Shown one piece after another: positions 9,245 to 20,289 of a stretch of 25,018 nt of DNA. Each line of letters begins with the position of its first letter. Positions within the stretch are counted from its first letter, which is position 1. Source of the stretch: Hypsibius dujardini (Eukaryota; Tardigrada; Eutardigrada; Parachela; Hypsibiidae); assembly GCA_001579985.1 (NCBI GenBank), contig LRSR01005923.1:1-25018 (forward strand). The letters run 5' to 3'. The position numbers and the translations under genes are program-made. The notes beneath the pieces are model-generated. The model did not search any database. It saw only the letters and a list, made by a program, of their open reading frames with translations, and was not told the DNA's origin.

Positions 9245-10517
9245 TTAATTTCAGCAGTTTCGTCAACTGTTCACGAGTCATTCTTACGAATTATCATCAT
9301 AAAAAATTAGGAATATTTAATAAAGACTATGCAATGCAATGCAGGACTAAAGTTCGCGAGAATAAAAACATTTTTGGTTTGTCAAGAAAGCAAAACAGAA
9401 AAGCCGGTAAGGAGTAAAACAAAGATTCGAAAAACACAGTGGATATCTTATTGGCACCTTCACACAGTATTAGATAATGAGACGCTTTCCCCGTACGTGT
9501 TTCGCGTTATTTCAGCTCTGTGCATTAGCAAGCAGAAAAGTGCTTTCTATTTGTCGCCCCCGTTCCAGACCCACCCCCCCCTGGGCGCAAAAGTCCCCTA
9601 ATATCGATGGGGGTGATCGCAATTCTCTTCGGATTTGAACTTTTTTAATCGTCGACATTTTGGTAATTAAAGATGCACATTTTTTTTAAAAAGTATGCAT
9701 TTTGTCTATTAATAGACACTATTTAAGGCCCTGCCGTAAACCAATCAAACGAGCTGCTTTCCGAGGATAAGGACTCCTCAGTGAGAAATTTAATGCCTTC
9801 ACTACGTTTGACGGGCTCCGGGAGAAATGACGGGAAGTTCAAGGATCACAAAACAAATAACTGCGCACGAGATTCAAGGCAACAACGAAGAGAAGAACAA
9901 GCCGCCAGTTAAATGGGTTTTGTTTGTATTGCGTGAGTGTTTATACCTGTCGCTTAACGGTTGAGCTTTAGTCGTCATCGATTGATTGATTAAGACACTT
10001 ACTAAAAAGAATTTTGTTTGTGTTGTAAGGTTTTGTTCCTGCAACTTGAAAGGTTTTAGTGTTGCTTAAAAACTATCGAGCTTTAATCCTCATCGATTGG
10101 TTGATTAAGCCTGCTTGATCAAATTTTCTTTTTCATGTTACTGAAAGAGTTTCGTTACTGTCAGTTTCATTCTGTTCCAGTTGGGAAAAATTGAAACTAT
10201 TGCCATCAATATGACCATACGATTCAGTGCATACATTTCTGTTCAAATATGTACAGATCGAATCCCGAATTACTATTGACCAAACACCATGACAGGCGCC
10301 CAAGTAAAAAATTGCCAATGTAAAATCATATGAAACAAAACACGCGCATGGGAAAGTAACCAAAAACACCGAAAACTTGGTATTATAAAAGCATCCAACA
10401 CCATTATTAAAACCAACAAAAACAGGCTCAGAAATACTTAATGTGCACTTGGTGCGAGAAATTTTTACACTTATCAGATCAAGGGAAATGAGGAAGCAGC
10501 CGAATCCGAGGAAGGGA
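9245..10517. other. Spacer downstream of BRD7
   Basis: No exon supported. Two related segments with AGCTTTA..TCATCGATTG..TTGATTAAG lie at about 9964-9995 and 10079-10110. A candidate minus-strand poly(A) signal for BRD7 (ATTAAA, read from TTTAAT) lies near 10082. An open frame at 10133-10591 overlaps the BRD7 last exon out of frame and is not gene-like. Confidence 0.5.
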
Positions 10518-13500
10518 TTATACTGGTACGAAATTGAGAGCTTTCCGCACGCCGACCGACGACACCACGTCTTCCGGCTTGGACAGGGCAATCAGTTTGG
10601 CCAAACTGGCTACGGCTTCCTCCGCTGTTAAGGAGTAAGAAAAAAACCAATTCAGATCGGCCGGCTTAAATTCAGATACAAGGGAGAGGGAGGAAGACAG
10701 ACAGATATACCGACAGGCCAGCAAGAAGGCAGACATACTGACAGTAAGACAGACCAATAGGAAGACTGAGGGTCAGTCCGAACTACATACAGGCAAACCG
10801 AAGGGAAGGCATAAAAACGACATCCATGCAACACAATCTCATTTTACAGCAGCTTTGTGTCAACAAATTCCGCAATTTTGTTTTCTTCACTCACCCAAAG
10901 CATATTCCGTGTCTGCGGGAGCGGGAATATTTCCCAATTGCGCGGTTGGCGCTGTAACCAGCCGCTTCGTCTGCTCCAGATACAGCTGATGCAACAGCTC
11001 ACCGTTCATACTCAGCAACTCCGCGGGGTTGATCCCCGCGACGACTGTTGTCATCTTCGGTGGGGCTTTCAACAGCTCCGGCGACAAGGCATCGAGAAAG
11101 CTGACATCGATTCCGTCGTTTGAGAGGTTCTTCAGCTTGGCTAGTGCTGCATCGCTGCCATCCAGCCGGGGAAGATCCTGCCCACGCACGGACTCCTGCA
11201 AGCCGAAAAAGTAGTGCGTAAAATTCCAGTGGAACTCGAGAGGAAATTCCAATTGGAAGTGGAATTCGGTGAAATTGTTACAAATCACACTCGGGTTCCA
11301 AAACAATATTGGAATGGGAGTGCAACTGCCTCTACCTGCAAGGCCACGGGAACAGACATTTTCTGGCGTTCCTCTTCGCTGCGCGCTAGAATGCGGTCGT
11401 TGAGGAGGACGACGAGGTCGCTGTGTTCCCCGCCAGAGTGGTCGTTGAGGAGCTTTTCGATGCTCTTTCGCACCACCGGGTGCTTCACTTGTTGAGCCCA
11501 TCGCAGAAGACTACAAATGGAATAAGTTATGTTATAAAAAAATTTAATTTGATACATACAAGTGCTTGTTTGTCTGTCTACCGCATTTAGCTCATGTCTG
11601 ACTGCTTTCGTTAGCTCCTGCATGTCTGCTCGTGCCTGTCTGCCCACTCTACAGTCTGGACTCTCTTCTGCCAGAGACATCACTGTGTCCCTAATGTGTG
11701 ACCATTGGCAATCTGCTCTGGTCCGTCTGTCGTCGCCCAATGGAGACGAGTACGTTCCTACCTACCTTTCTGCGTAAGCCACACCGCGATCGCTGCCGTA
11801 GGCCGATCGGAGCATATCAATCTCATCCTTAGTGAAGACGGCACCCTTCGAGTTGTAGACCGGCGCGTGGGTGGAGAAGACACCATAATCCTTGTAGAAC
11901 TGATTAAACACTGCAAAAGCGTAACACATTCCTGGTCAGAAAACAAACCGGAAAAAACTCCCTGAACGCTTCCATATCATGAGACATGCTAGACAGGACA
12001 GTCGAGTGATGTGACGGGGGCGTGAAGGAGGATCGGGAAAGTTCGTTCTCCTAAAAACGAACAAACAAGTTTCAACCACATCCGAGTCAGAAGAGGATGC
12101 CTCTCCAAGTCTGTCGGGAAACATTGAAGCAAGGACGCCGGATAACGGCGATGCCTTGCACCGAAAAACTTCCCAACACTCAATCTGGCTCTAAACTACT
12201 TCGGCTAGCAATGTGAGGCTAGTCACAATGAGCCTGGAAAGCGAGCGCAGAAGCCCATGACGACCACCGCGGACGTTCCAATGCATCAATCAATCAACGG
12301 AAATGCGTACTCAATGTACCTTCATGGGCGAAAGGTTTCCAAGAGTCGCTGGAAATCTACAAAAAAATGGTGGAATAAGAATCGACGAATGAACAAAACA
12401 GCTTCAGATATTAATTTCAAAGACCAAAAATATAAAACATCGATCGAACAAGAGTAACTGTTCACGGGTCATGAAATCCCAAGAGACATTATCAGTCTAG
12501 TGAATGATCAACCCGCAAGAAAGACGCTATCCCTACGAAGAGATTAAGACAACCGCTGACGGCAGCGGCCTCTTGCCCAGATCTTCGAGGTGACTGATGG
12601 AGGGGTAAGCGATCCACAACACAAGACTAAGGAAGACATTGCCCTTACCGTCAAATACGTCCGGAACAGGCGAAAAAACTTTCCATATTGCGGACAGCCA
12701 CCAAACACCTGCAATCAAAACGAAACTGACCATAATGAGATCTTAAAACAAAACTAGAAATATTAAGGTAATAAATAAAATGTATCCATGTCATGAAATC
12801 CAAAAGACACTGTTAATCTGATGAATACCTCGCACGGATCTCACTGCACACACAATTTCCCTCGAAAGTACCAAGACAACCGACTGAGGTACAGCCTGGC
12901 TTCTTCCGCAAACTTTGAGGTTGCAAAGTCTAACCCGAAAACCCGGAAAAAAGGACAAACGAACCTTAAATGTCTCCATTCAGACAGAGCCAGACAAGTC
13001 CTTGTCTAAAACTGCAATCCTCGTCCGAAAGCATCCTTATCATACCTGAAAGCCAAAAAGACATATGCTATCAGCAAATGTACTCGCCGTGCAAATCCTA
13101 GAGGCATGGAGACATCCTCAAGGGGATCATAGCGAAGGAGTCGGTCTATGTCCGTGAATCCAGTCACCAAAGATGGGGAAACTTCAGCGCCACATGATTC
13201 AGACAACACCAAAAATCCATTCTAAAACTCTTACCGCATTCTGATGCAATATCCTCTACGTCCGACGAAGTTGGTTTTCATCTACAGAAGCACACAAAAT
13301 ATGTTTTCAATTGTTCAAATCCTTGCAGACAGGGAATCTCTCAAGGGGATCGTAATCGAAACTTTTACGCTTTTCTTCCTCCATAGACATTAGATAGACA
13401 CCAGCGGAAAAACGGGTGCTACCTTGCCCAGATCTATGAGGTTAACACTATCATTACCAACGAACCCGTCCAATCGGGAAAAAATGAATTTCAAAATTGC

Positions 13501-16500
13501 TGTCAATACATCAATCAAGCAATCACTAAAATGACAATGTCCCAGTACTCCTCTTACCGGGATATTGTGCTGCTCTCCCGATTCGTAGTCTCTTCCCAAT
13601 TCCTCCACGCCGCCGTCAGATCAGTAGACATTGGACAGACGAGAAAAGAAACATGAACCTACCCGAGGACGACTCCATTTTAGCGCGCTGATCAAACCGG
13701 GGAAGACGGACGCTTCCGGTTTTCAGCGGTCCTGACAGTGCACCGATCGTCATGTTGCTCCGCGCGTCGGGATTGAGAATGTTCAGGCTGACGCTACCAT
13801 CGGCTTGCCGTTGCGGCATCACCAGCTGCAACATTCGAAAAACGAAGAACACTGAGTCAAAACCTCCATTGAGAAAAGAGTAGTGTTGCCAGGAGTATAA
13901 CAGCATTAAAAGCGTGGCAAATCGACTGCATTCGTAATCGTCGAATAAACCAACAATCAACTGATACACCCAGTCGAACAATCAAGTCGTTATCCATTAA
14001 TCCTATTCGTTCACTGCAATGGCTCACCTTGGTATTTCGAGTGGTAAGTCTCTCCGCGACCTCTTTCCCCGCGGCTCGGAGCTGCGTCAAAATCTCTTCA
14101 GCATTCTCCTGCGGGATGTGTTCATACGGGCCCGACAAACTCCCCGTTCTGCGATTCAACAAAAACAACCAATTAGCACAGGTACAAACAGGAAACAAAA
14201 GCACGCACCGAAACTTGGAGGGAGACATCGATCCGACATAGTCATCGTAACCGGTAGTCACTTCGTCCGCGGCATCAGTCACCCTGTGAACCTCCACAAC
14301 TTCCGGCAAATCACGGCCAGTGTCGGGCGTCTCCCGCGACGTAGAAGCAGCGAGAGCAGGTGCAGCTAGGAGGCCAGTGGGAATTCGGTGACGGTGATGA
14401 TGATGGCCTTTGAGGGAGCGAGACTGCGTCTCTATCACCAGCAGGTGCGGCGGGATGGAATCGAGGCGGGGAACGACGCGTCTGGCGTTGGACAACCGTT
14501 CCTGAAATGAGGCGAGAAAGTTCGGAGCCAAGCAAAACTGCGGAGGACAATAAAGTCACCAGATACACAAAACTCTTAACAAGGGAACCGAACGGTAGGC
14601 GACACGCCGATCTCTCTGAAGTTTTCTTTGCAAATAGTGAACTAAATCAATAGATTTTAGTAAACAATTTTATTTGCAAAGGAGCTCTGATTTGAGCGGC
14701 AAAAATTCGAAAGTTCCCCGATGGCTCCGCGGGTTTCCCATTCAATTCAACCGTTGATTGTTTGATTTATGCTCTAGCAAAATTAAATTTTTTTTCACCA
14801 CTAACCCACACAAAACGTCGTTTTCCGAAAACGTTTGATTCCAAGATTTTTGACACTCATCAACTCCAAATTCGATTTGAAATCGATTGACATCAGCAAA
14901 ATTTTATTTGGAGGACAGGGGCGGAACTGTGTCATTTCTGCAACGTTACTCGGAAGCCTAGATTGAAACTCGCCCATAACTCCGCCCTCTGGCAACCAAA
15001 AAGATTCTGCCGATGTCAATCGATTTCAAATCGAATTCAAAGTGGAAGAGTGTCAAAAATCTAGGAGTCAAACGTTTAATGTGGGTTAGAGTGGTAAAAA
15101 TATTAAATTGAGTTTTGCTAGAACATAAATCGGAATCGGAAACGGAAACCCACTGAGTCATCGGGAACTTTCGAATTTTCTTCCGCTCAAACAAGAACTC
15201 GTTTTCAGACGAGTTTTTTCAAATCTATTAATTTAGTTGACTATTTTCAAAAAAAAAAATTCAGAGATCGGCGTCTCGCCTACCGTTCGGTTCCCTTGTA
15301 ATACATGCTTCCTGGCAGGCAGCTCATAAACAGAGTGGACCGACCAACAGGCAGACAGAAAGTTCTTCAGTACNATTAATTTAGTTGACTATTTTCAAAA
15401 AAAAAAATTCAGAGATCGGCGTCTCGCCTACCGTTCGGTTCCCTTGTAATACATGCTTCCTGGCAGGCAGCTCATAAACAGAGTGGACCGACCAACAGGC
15501 AGACAGAAAGTTCTTCAGTACAGATCAAAGAAACAAATTTGCCAGTCAGCAGACAGGCAAAACATGTTCACGGGTCATGAAATCCCAAGGGACATTTGTC
15601 AGTCCAGTGAATGATCAACCCGAAAGAGAACGCTATCCCTACGAAGAGATTAAGACAACCGCTGACGGCAGCGGCCTCTTGCCCAGATCTTCGAGGTGAA
15701 CACTCCCCATACCACATCGAATAACCGTACCGTAGCACATTTGATCAATCATTTCTATCAATCCCTTACTCAATCAGTCAATTTTCCCAGTTCCTCAGGA
15801 ACTGAAGAGACATTTCTTACCTTACTCATGATTTTAGCGCCTGATCGGGACATCTTACGAGCGAAACGTGAGTAGATGGTGTCCTGCTCGTTATAGATCA
15901 TCGCATTGCTACACATGAGATCAAAATCACCCTGTAAAAAACGACACAAAATTATTCATCAATTCCCATAAAAAAATCTACAAAAATCCTGTAGCTAGCA
16001 GAAAAAAGGATATTTTGGAAATCGGTCAGAGTTTCTGGGTTAGAGAAAAAAGTTCGTCGCTCAGTTTTCCATCGGAAGACCGTCGTGGTTATCATCATTC
16101 CGATTTCCGTAGAACGCCTTTTTCCAAACAAGCGGTAAAACATGCAGTCAATCAACCAATCAACCGTTGATTGATCGATTGAAAGCTCCGCAACACGTTA
16201 TTATCCCTTCCTTCACCTTAAACTGGGAGAGGCTTTCGTACCAGCCACGCGCCAGCTTCTTTCGCATCGTACTAAAGTCCATGGGGTGCTTTACAACGGC
16301 AGAGTAGCCGGGCGCGAGCATGTCGGTGATGGGGAAGTGGAAGAACTTGTGGATGTCCTTCCGCTCTAGGTGAGTGAGATAGTAGTGGAGGAGTTGCTCA
16401 AACGGATCGCTGGATGGTCCGGCCGACTCGGTAGGAAGCGGTGGCGTAGACGGCTGCGGCTGCTGCGAAGAAGAAGACTCTGCCATGGAGAGGCTGAGGT

Positions 16501-17901
16501 TGGAGGACTCTGCCGCGAGATCGGCAAAGGAGAGATGCCGCGTCGGGGGGATTGATGGGAAGAGGAACTCAGGCTTGGGTTGGAAGGGCTGTGGTGGGGC
16601 GTGTTGTGCGTCTTCAACGTGAGATAGGAGCTCCTGCAAGGGGGAAAAAAGGTCGATGTGAAATATAGACATCCCTGACCAACACCGTAGAAAACTTTCT
16701 TTAATCGATCTCAGAGCGAACAATATGATCGGCCTGAGTTTTTATAAACGATCTTAGTAAGTTAGAAGCCAAATAAATAACTGAAGCATAAATGCTTTGG
16801 GAGAATGCGGTTTAGGTTATGAAGTCAGAAATTACTGTCTTCTTCGAGGAAGTATTTCTATGGTAATTCCTTCAGCGCCAGAACATTCAATTCAATTTTT
16901 AGGCTACTAAAGCAAAACTGAACCATAAAATAATGGAAAAGAAGAGTAAAAGCTTCGCTCTGTTGAGAAAACAAGCCATTGAAATGATCTTAGGAAGATT
17001 CCATCTCGACTATTACGATGAGCTTCATAAACTGCTCTTCCCCAACCACTCATCTATGTAAATTTCAAACGATTCAACTAAATTGAAATCATAAAAAAAT
17101 TTAGAGATAAAATGCGTCAAAATCGGTCGAAAAAAAGATCTGGAAAATAATGTCAGAAAGCCGGAAAATACATCGTCTCTCCATCGTGGCGAGTTTTCAT
17201 AACTGCTAATCCCTATTAATCACTCATTTGTGCAAATTTCAAGTGATTCAAGTAAATTGTAATCATAAAAAAATAACAGGGCGATTAAAGATCTGCTAAA
17301 CTAGGTGGAAAACAATATCTGAAAATAAGTGTCAAAATGCCCGAAATCCCATCACCATCCCGCAAAATGTATTGTAACACAATTCATTTCTTAACCAATG
17401 AAATTAATAATTAAAATTCAACGAGGAAATTAAATTCCCAATCAATTAAAAATAACCCCAGCGACCCACCTTCACACTAACGTCCTCCACCTTCGGCGTC
17501 TTCTTCTTCTTCCGATCAGTCTTTTTCCTCCCGTTCGGGTACCGGCCCAAATCAACCTTTACCGGCGTCGTTGCCGCCGCCGCCGCGGGAGCTTCCATCG
17601 ATATGGTCGGTGCCAGCAGACCCAACAAGGGGCTACTTCCCAATGCTGCACCGGGTGGTGGGGGAAGATTCTTTTTTGCGGCGCCTCCGAGCTTCAACAG
17701 CAACTTGGGCTTCTTCGTCCCCTCCGACGTCAAGCTGGACGTCTCACTGCCTGCCCCACCCGTTGGATACGCGAACGGATCCTCACTGGACTTTGTGGAC
17801 TCGTCGGGGAAGGCATCCATCCCGGCGGAGGAGGTGGAAGCCTCGCTGCCATTGTTGCTGGCGGAGAGATTGCTGAAACGGATCTTCCGTTTCAACGACA
17901 T
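10518..17901 (-). CDS. BRD7: Bromodomain-containing protein 7 orthologue
   Basis: Nuclear acetyl-lysine reader, a subunit of PBAF-type SWI/SNF complexes in other animals. Exons in coding order: 17470-17901, 16217-16633, 15821-15931, 14209-14501, 14028-14148, 13663-13825, 13558-13602, 11766-11910, 11336-11510, 10895-11195, 10518-10624. The total is 2310 nt (769 aa; human about 651), with all phases joining. Residues 65-73 (PKLLLKLGG) match the N-terminal PLKLVLKVGG of BRD7, and basic KKTDRKKKK follows. The bromodomain is about 220-320: HFPITDMLAPGYSAVVKHPM, then DFDLMCSNAMIYN, with the acetyl-lysine Asn at N297. KIMSKERL leads into the BRD7/9-specific C-terminal domain (DYGVFSTHAPVYNS, KLLNDHSGGEHSDL, RLDGSDAALAKLK). 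The end, KPEDVVSSVGVRKAL, matches BRD7 TPGDIVSTYGVRKAM and argues against BRD9. The 45-nt exon 7 is the least certain. Intron 3 holds the assembly N. Confidence 0.9.
12459..12594. repeat. Dispersed 135-bp repeat, copy 1 (BRD7 intron 7)
   Basis: Begins TGTTCACGGGTCATGAAATC and ends ATCTTCGAGGTGA. It is about 90% identical to 15565-15699 by eye. More diverged relatives occupy 12786-12925 and 13320-13445 in the same intron, recognisable by the GGTCATGAAATCC and TTGCCCAGATCT..GAGGT ends. The intron (11911-13557) seems built largely from this family. Confidence 0.8.
13235..13281 (-). other. Possible 47-nt cassette (poison) exon in BRD7 intron 7
   Basis: On the - strand a pyrimidine tract plus GTAG acceptor (13282-13285) and a CG/GTAAGAG donor (13228-13234) flank 47 nt. 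Its length is not a multiple of three. Entered in phase 1 from exon 7 it reads into a TAG after eight complete or split codons. It could be a regulated non-productive exon or chance splice sites; transcripts would decide. Confidence 0.25.
14579..15299. mobile_element. Foldback (long inverted repeat) element of about 720 bp
   Basis: The ends are ACAAGGGAACCGAACGGTAG and its reverse complement at 15280-15299. The two halves are imperfect reverse complements throughout: for example ATTCGATTTGAAATCGATTG at 14870 pairs with the same in reverse at 15016, and GATTTATG/CTCTAGCAAAA at 14763 pairs with TTTTGCTAGAACATAAATC at 15112. No transposase is encoded. It lies in BRD7 intron 3. Target-site duplication is unclear: flanks are TTA and AAT. 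Non-autonomous MITE/foldback type; superfamily unknown. Confidence 0.75.
15227..15521. repeat. Exact 147-bp duplication around a single N
   Basis: 15227-15373 and 15375-15521 look identical base for base, including an 11-A run, and are separated only by the N at 15374. This is the signature of two overlapping contigs joined with a placeholder gap instead of merged. The duplicated part covers the right end of the foldback element. Real sequence is probably 148 bp shorter, or longer if the gap hides more. Confidence 0.9.
15565..15699. repeat. Dispersed 135-bp repeat, copy 2 (BRD7 intron 3)
   Basis: Near-identical to 12459-12594. This copy ends GTGAACA, so its termini TGTTCAC and GTGAACA form a 7-bp perfect terminal inverted repeat. 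No clear target-site duplication flanks it. Confidence 0.8.
17025..17363. repeat. Diverged tandem duplication of about 170 bp in BRD7 intron 1
   Basis: 17025-17188 and 17199-17363 share CATAA.CTGCT, CAAATTTCAA.TGATTCAA, AAATCATAAAAAAAT and GGAAAA.AAT.TC.GAAA in the same order. The rest of this AT-rich intron (16634-17469) shows nothing gene-like. Confidence 0.7.
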
Positions 17902-17902
17902 C

Positions 17903-17971
17903 CTGTGCAAATACCAAAATAAAGACTGGGTGAAATGAAGGTATGCCAGCAAGTTTCGGGTGCCACTTTAC
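17903..17971 (-). other. Possible 69-bp 5' UTR intron of BRD7
   Basis: On the - strand a CACG/GTAAAG donor (ending at 17972) and a TTTGCACAG acceptor lie directly before G-ATG of BRD7. Splicing would place the 5' UTR exon at 17972 and above. The acceptor one base before the ATG could also be a trans-splice site if the organism uses a spliced leader. The start ATG has A at -3. Confidence 0.45.
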
Positions 17972-18294
17972 CGTGGGAATTTGGAACTTCCCGGTGCAGT
18001 CGCCGGAAATGCAGCGGATTGCGAAATAAAAAGCGGAAATGTGGAGGACTTTTTCGTGCTGGAAAAGTGCGAAGGCTGAAATTTTAAACTGCCAAGCAGG
18101 CTGCGCGCTTGGGGCCAAAGCCCATTAAACCACACATCCAGCCCAGAAAATATGGTTCTCTGGCGTGGTGGGTGTCTGCCGCAGGCAGAGCACAGTGCAG
18201 TGCACTGGCCATGCAGCATCCAGCCCGCGCGTTCAGACTTTTAGGGCCAGCACGAAGAATTACCCGTTCGCGTATAGCAGTTTACCGCTCATCC

Positions 18295-18445
18295 GAAAAC
18301 AGACGGACGGACGTTCAGATGGCCGGAAGAATCACGGATGGAGGGACAAATGGACGGACGAACGAATGGAAGGACGAACGGACGGATAGACGGAATACGG
18401 ACGGACGGATGGATCGCGGATACAGGGATAGACGGGCGGATAAAC
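18295..18445. repeat. GGAC/GAAC-rich imperfect tetranucleotide array
   Basis: Imperfect ACGGACGGACGAACGG units upstream of BRD7, a CGG-type variant of the GACA class. A short GACA run follows at 18628-18641. 17972-18290 upstream of BRD7 is GC-richer and probably holds its promoter and 5' UTR, but no element was recognisable. Confidence 0.75.
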
Positions 18446-18645
18446 CAACGAACGGCTCGCCTGCTTATATGTCTATTAGCTCATCTGTCTTCTTGACTGT
18501 CAATCGCTCCATATGTCTGTTTGTTTTCATGCCTGGATGTCTCTGCCTCCCAGCTTAACGGTCTGACTTAATGTCTGCCTTGCCTACGTCTCTTTCTTTT
18601 CTAAATGTCTGTTTGTCTTTCTGTGTCAGACAGACAGACATTAAG

Positions 18646-19076
18646 AAAGTAAAATTAGATAGGCAAGGATCAAATAGAGTTTAGACCACTTGTATTCTCT
18701 TGGACCGCGGATCTCGCATTCTGGCTGATGATGGACATTTCATATTAGCATTAATACTTTTCGTACAAATACCATGTCATATTCGTAATCGTACCAGCAG
18801 ATCACGAACGAGAAAATCAAAAATGAATGTATCCAGAACGAGCTAGTTAAAATTGATATCGAAGTAAATCGACCAATCAGTTCTCCTTGTTTGAGTACCG
18901 TAAAACACGTCAGACACGAAAGTTGGCAGAGTTAAAAGAACTCCGAAATTAACACAAAACACAAATCAGCTTCCAAATGAGAAGCAGAGAACTCGAATCA
19001 CGTTTTTAGTCAGAAATCCCTCATGGTCCGGTAAAACACAGGTCACCAAATCTCAAGAGACAGATCAAACCCAGTG
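18646..19076. other. AT-rich spacer
   Basis: No gene-like exon. The segment GGTCACCAAATCTCAAGAGA near 19041 weakly resembles the start of the 135-bp dispersed repeat. Confidence 0.4.
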
Positions 19077-19082
19077 TTTATT
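19077..19082 (-). terminator. Poly(A) signal for the 19.1-kb gene
   Basis: TTTATT on + reads AATAAA on -, 15 bases past the TAG stop at 19098-19100. The close spacing supports the minus-strand exon model and implies a very short 3' UTR. Confidence 0.6.
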
Positions 19083-19097
19083 CTTCAAACCGAGGGT

Positions 19098-19883
19098 CTA
19101 CTGGTAAGCGTAGAAGCTCGAATCATCCATATCCACGACGGCGCCATCCGAGATGTACCAGACGTGGTCAGGCAGCCCGCCCGCCTGGCCACCGATGGAG
19201 ATCCGCAGCAGCAACAGTTGAGAAAGTTCGTCTTCCCGGCGCGTAATCGAAGCCGCTTGTCCAATCTGTGACCCGTAGCGATGATCGTCCATCATTGCTG
19301 TCACAGCCGGCCCAGGGTTGCCCTTAAGCGTGTCGTCCTAAACGAAAGCAATAAACATGAAACCGGCACGTATAGGAATCTACGAAATTTGAAAGGAATC
19401 TCCAGAGATTAAGTACCTGATTTATAAGGCAGCCGCTGTCGCTGTGTAATTTTTCAACATGACGCTCCCGATTCTGCTTCTAAATTCCTCCTTGACGGAT
19501 GGTGCATACCTTGCGATAGTACAAGCCCGTCACGTTATCCAACTCAAACATCTGATCCGGGGCTCCTTGCATGAGCGCTTGAGCGCAACAGTGACTGTGA
19601 TGGCTGGAGCCTCAAAAAGACAATGTTTTAACAGAATACAAAATGGGTACTTCAAATGTTAAGATACTTTTTTATTTTAAAAAAGATAGTATTTTATTGA
19701 AATTTAAACACGTTAATTAAACAAACACCAAAATCAAAATAAGTGACGCAAAGGGAGGTTAGCCCAAAACGACGAATCAAACAACCAATCAATCACTCAA
19801 CGCCCCAATGAAACCTGGACTCACCTGTCCTCGACTCTGACGAAAACTGGAAGAACCACCCGCAGCCGTTTCTGCAGCGACAT
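19098..19883 (-). CDS. Unrecognised spliced protein gene (3' exons, perhaps complete)
   Basis: Exons in coding order: 19825-19883 (ATG 19881-19883), 19510-19603, 19098-19337. Donors are ACAG/GTGAGT and GCAAG/GTATGC; acceptors are CTCCAG and TTTAG. Phases 2 and 0 join, giving 130 aa if the ATG is used. An acceptor (GTAG) sits one base before that ATG, so it may be the tail of a longer gene. The product has a basic hydrophobic start (KRLRVVLPVFVRV), a His/Cys stretch (SHHSHCCAQ), a Leu-rich stretch (ELSQLLLLRISIGGQ) and an acidic aromatic end (DMDDSSFYAYQ). No family recognised. The AATAAA just past the stop supports expression. Confidence 0.55.
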
Positions 19884-19926
19884 ACTACGAAGCGACAAAC
19901 AAATGTGAAGAGAAAGAAAAATTAAA

Positions 19927-20276
19927 CCGGAGTAATAAGAGAACAAAAGCCTACTTCTCGCAAGCGCTGAAACCGCGCGGTCTTCGACGAACACGAGACG
20001 CAAAACTACACAAAGCTCTCCAGAATTTCTTTCAGTTCTTCACTTCGCCACTCCTTCTCAGTTAATGCCAATACGGAAACGGATTCCCAGTCCTCTGGTG
20101 CTTTTGTTATTTGTGAGAAAAAATTCCAATGTAAAAATAGCAGGTGTAAAAAAATATGTTTTTAGAAGGAACAAGGAAAAGAAACACTGCAAAGTTTACA
20201 TTTGTTCCTGCAAAGTTACACTTGTTCCTGCAATGTTTCCGTTTGTTCTGGACCACATCAAATATTCAATCATTCA
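19927..20276. repeat. Interspersed repeat, copy B (block 2 then block 1)
   Basis: Same two blocks as 8674-9154 but circularly permuted: block 2 at 19927-20038 runs directly into block 1 at 20042-20276. On the - strand block 1 continues openly into block 2 (SVLALTEKEWRSEELKEIL) to a TAG. The minisatellite part is contracted to two or three units. Confidence 0.7.
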
Positions 20277-20289
20277 TTATTGACTATCA

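Noticed and set aside
10133-10591. 152-codon minus ORF over the BRD7 3' end
   Set aside because: Out of frame with the well-supported BRD7 last exon, AT-rich, and composition not protein-like.
10518-17901. BRD9 rather than BRD7
   Set aside because: The KPEDVVSSVGVRKAL end and PKLLLKLGG start fit BRD7; BRD9 lacks the former.
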